A stretch of 33,012 nt of DNA from Candidatus Companilactobacillus pullicola (GTDB taxonomy: Bacteria > Bacillota > Bacilli > Lactobacillales > Lactobacillaceae): positions 1 to 33,012 of the forward strand of contig DXCM01000034.1 of the NCBI GenBank assembly GCA_019116025.1. Reading direction: 5' to 3'. Of this stretch, positions 32,285-33,012 are shown piece by piece. Under the pieces are notes generated by a model. It was not told where the DNA came from. It made no database searches and was given only the letters and a program-made list of their open reading frames with translations. The translations under genes and the position numbers were made by a program. How positions within the stretch are numbered: the first letter of the stretch is position 1; the number at the start of each line of letters is the position of its first letter.

Positions 32285-32312
32285 TTCCTACTCGTCGGAA
32301 GGAGAGATTATT

Positions 32313-32861
32313 ATGTTAACTATTAATGTACGTGGTGAAAATATTGAGGTAACTTCATCAATTCGTGAATATGTTGAGAAGAGAATTTCTAAAATGGAAA
32401 AGTATTTCAGTGACGATAGCAATCCTATTGCTCACGTAAACTTGAAGACATATCCATCAAAGGGTACAAAAGTTGAAGTTACAATTCCATTGCCATATAT
32501 CACATTGAGGGCTGAAGAAGTAAACGATGATCTATATGCTGGAATTGATTTAGTAATCGATAAACTAGAAAGACAAATCAAGAAGTTCAAGACTCGTGTA
32601 AATCGTAAGAGTCGTGAAAGTGGCAGCATTAGAGATATTCCTATTGATGATGTGACACCAAAGGATACTGAAGAAGATAAATCAGAAATCGTTAGAACAA
32701 AACGTCTTTCATTGAAACCAATGGATGCTCAAGAAGCCGTTCTACAAATGGAAATGTTAGGCCATGAATTCTTCATCTTCGAAGATTCAGAAACTAATGG
32801 TGCAAGTATTGTATACAAACGTAATGATGGCAAGTACGGTTTGATTGAAACAAACGAATAG
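32313..32861 (+). CDS. hpf: Long-form ribosome hibernation promoting factor
   Basis: Binds 70S ribosomes and joins them into inactive 100S dimers in stationary phase or starvation. At 182 residues it is the long form: an N-terminal ribosome-binding domain (about 1-100, MLTINVRGENIEVTSSIREYV..., VNDDLYAGIDLVIDKLERQIKK), a flexible linker (about 100-125) and a C-terminal dimerisation domain (about 126-182, RTKRLSLKPMDAQEAVLQMEMLGHEFFIFED). A strong GGAAGGAGAG ribosome binding site lies upstream. Position after comFC is conserved in Firmicutes; secA usually follows and would lie beyond the window. Confidence 0.96.
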   Translation: MLTINVRGENIEVTSSIREYVEKRISKMEKYFSDDSNPIAHVNLKTYPSKGTKVEVTIPLPYITLRAEEVNDDLYAGIDLVIDKLERQIKKFKTRVNRKSRESGSIRDIPIDDVTPKDTEEDKSEIVRTKRLSLKPMDAQEAVLQMEMLGHEFFIFEDSETNGASIVYKRNDGKYGLIETNE

Positions 32862-32893
32862 AAAAATAGAGTATTAATTTTATGAGAATAAAT

Positions 32894-32933
32894 GGCTTAG
32901 GATAATCAGGGATGGTTATCTTGGGCTTTTTTT
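32894..32933 (+). terminator. Terminator of hpf
   Basis: GGCTTAGGATAA (32894-32905) and TTATCTTGGGCT (32916-32927) form an imperfect stem, followed by seven T residues. Confidence 0.7.
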
Positions 32934-32949
32934 GTTTGGGGTGGTGGTT

Positions 32950-33012
32950 GGATGCCGTCTACCGTAGCATTTCCCACGGATGTTGCTCCAGACTAGAAAT
33001 CGAATCTATGCA
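32950..33012 (-). repeat. Partial repeat-like element at the window edge
   Basis: Read on the minus strand it contains CTAGTCTGGAGCAACA, matching 14 of 16 bases of CTAGTTCGGAGCAACA at 1114-1129, then a short hairpin CCGT/ACGG and GACGGCATCC, comparable to GACGGAATC at 1186-1194. No coding content. It runs towards or past the window end, so its borders are unknown. Confidence 0.4.

Overview
The window is chromosomal DNA of a low-GC Firmicute of the Lactobacillaceae. Gene content, protein sequences and the AT-rich composition fit a Companilactobacillus-like lactobacillus best; the genus is inference. No tool or database was used, so family names rest on motifs visible in the translations and on known gene neighbourhoods.

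Layout. (1) 1-6330: spxA, mecA, coiA and, on the other strand, spxH. This is the yjb cluster of Bacillus, which holds Spx, its ClpXP adaptor SpxH and the ClpC adaptor MecA. Here it is interrupted between spxA and mecA by about 3.3 kb carrying two repeat-like non-coding elements and a large BspA-type leucine-rich-repeat surface protein. (2) 6470-10210: tightly overlapping operon relQ-nadK-rluD-mgtE (alarmone synthesis, NADP synthesis, pseudouridylation, Mg2+ transport). (3) 10330-12955, minus strand: lactonase-uppP-cutC. (4) 13022-16710: AI-2E family membrane protein, a structured leader RNA followed by trmL, a secreted C39-type peptidase, and a DUF1149 protein. (5) 16794-27464: the conserved ftsK-ymfF-ymfH-ymfI-rodZ-pgsA-cinA-recA-rny block (chromosome segregation, EF-P modification, cell shape, phospholipid synthesis, competence/recombination, mRNA decay). 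(6) 27567-32861: tagO-like glycosyltransferase, a membrane-tethered XRE regulator, yigZ (minus strand), comFA-comFC, and hpf, followed at the window edge by another repeat-like sequence.

Common themes. Competence and DNA uptake/recombination recur: coiA, cinA-recA, comFA-comFC, plus MecA as a likely proteolytic brake. The strongest new observation is a shared 10-base motif, TRCGTAATTT, directly upstream of coiA, cinA and comFA. It resembles the streptococcal competence-sigma box (TACGAATA) and may be the competence sigma factor box of this lineage. Other points worth a second look are the promoter, folded leader and terminator before trmL; a 25-bp perfect inverted repeat at 755-924; a cre-like site on the surface-protein promoter; a near-consensus SOS box embedded in the cinA terminator next to recA; and a stand-alone CinA C-terminal domain.
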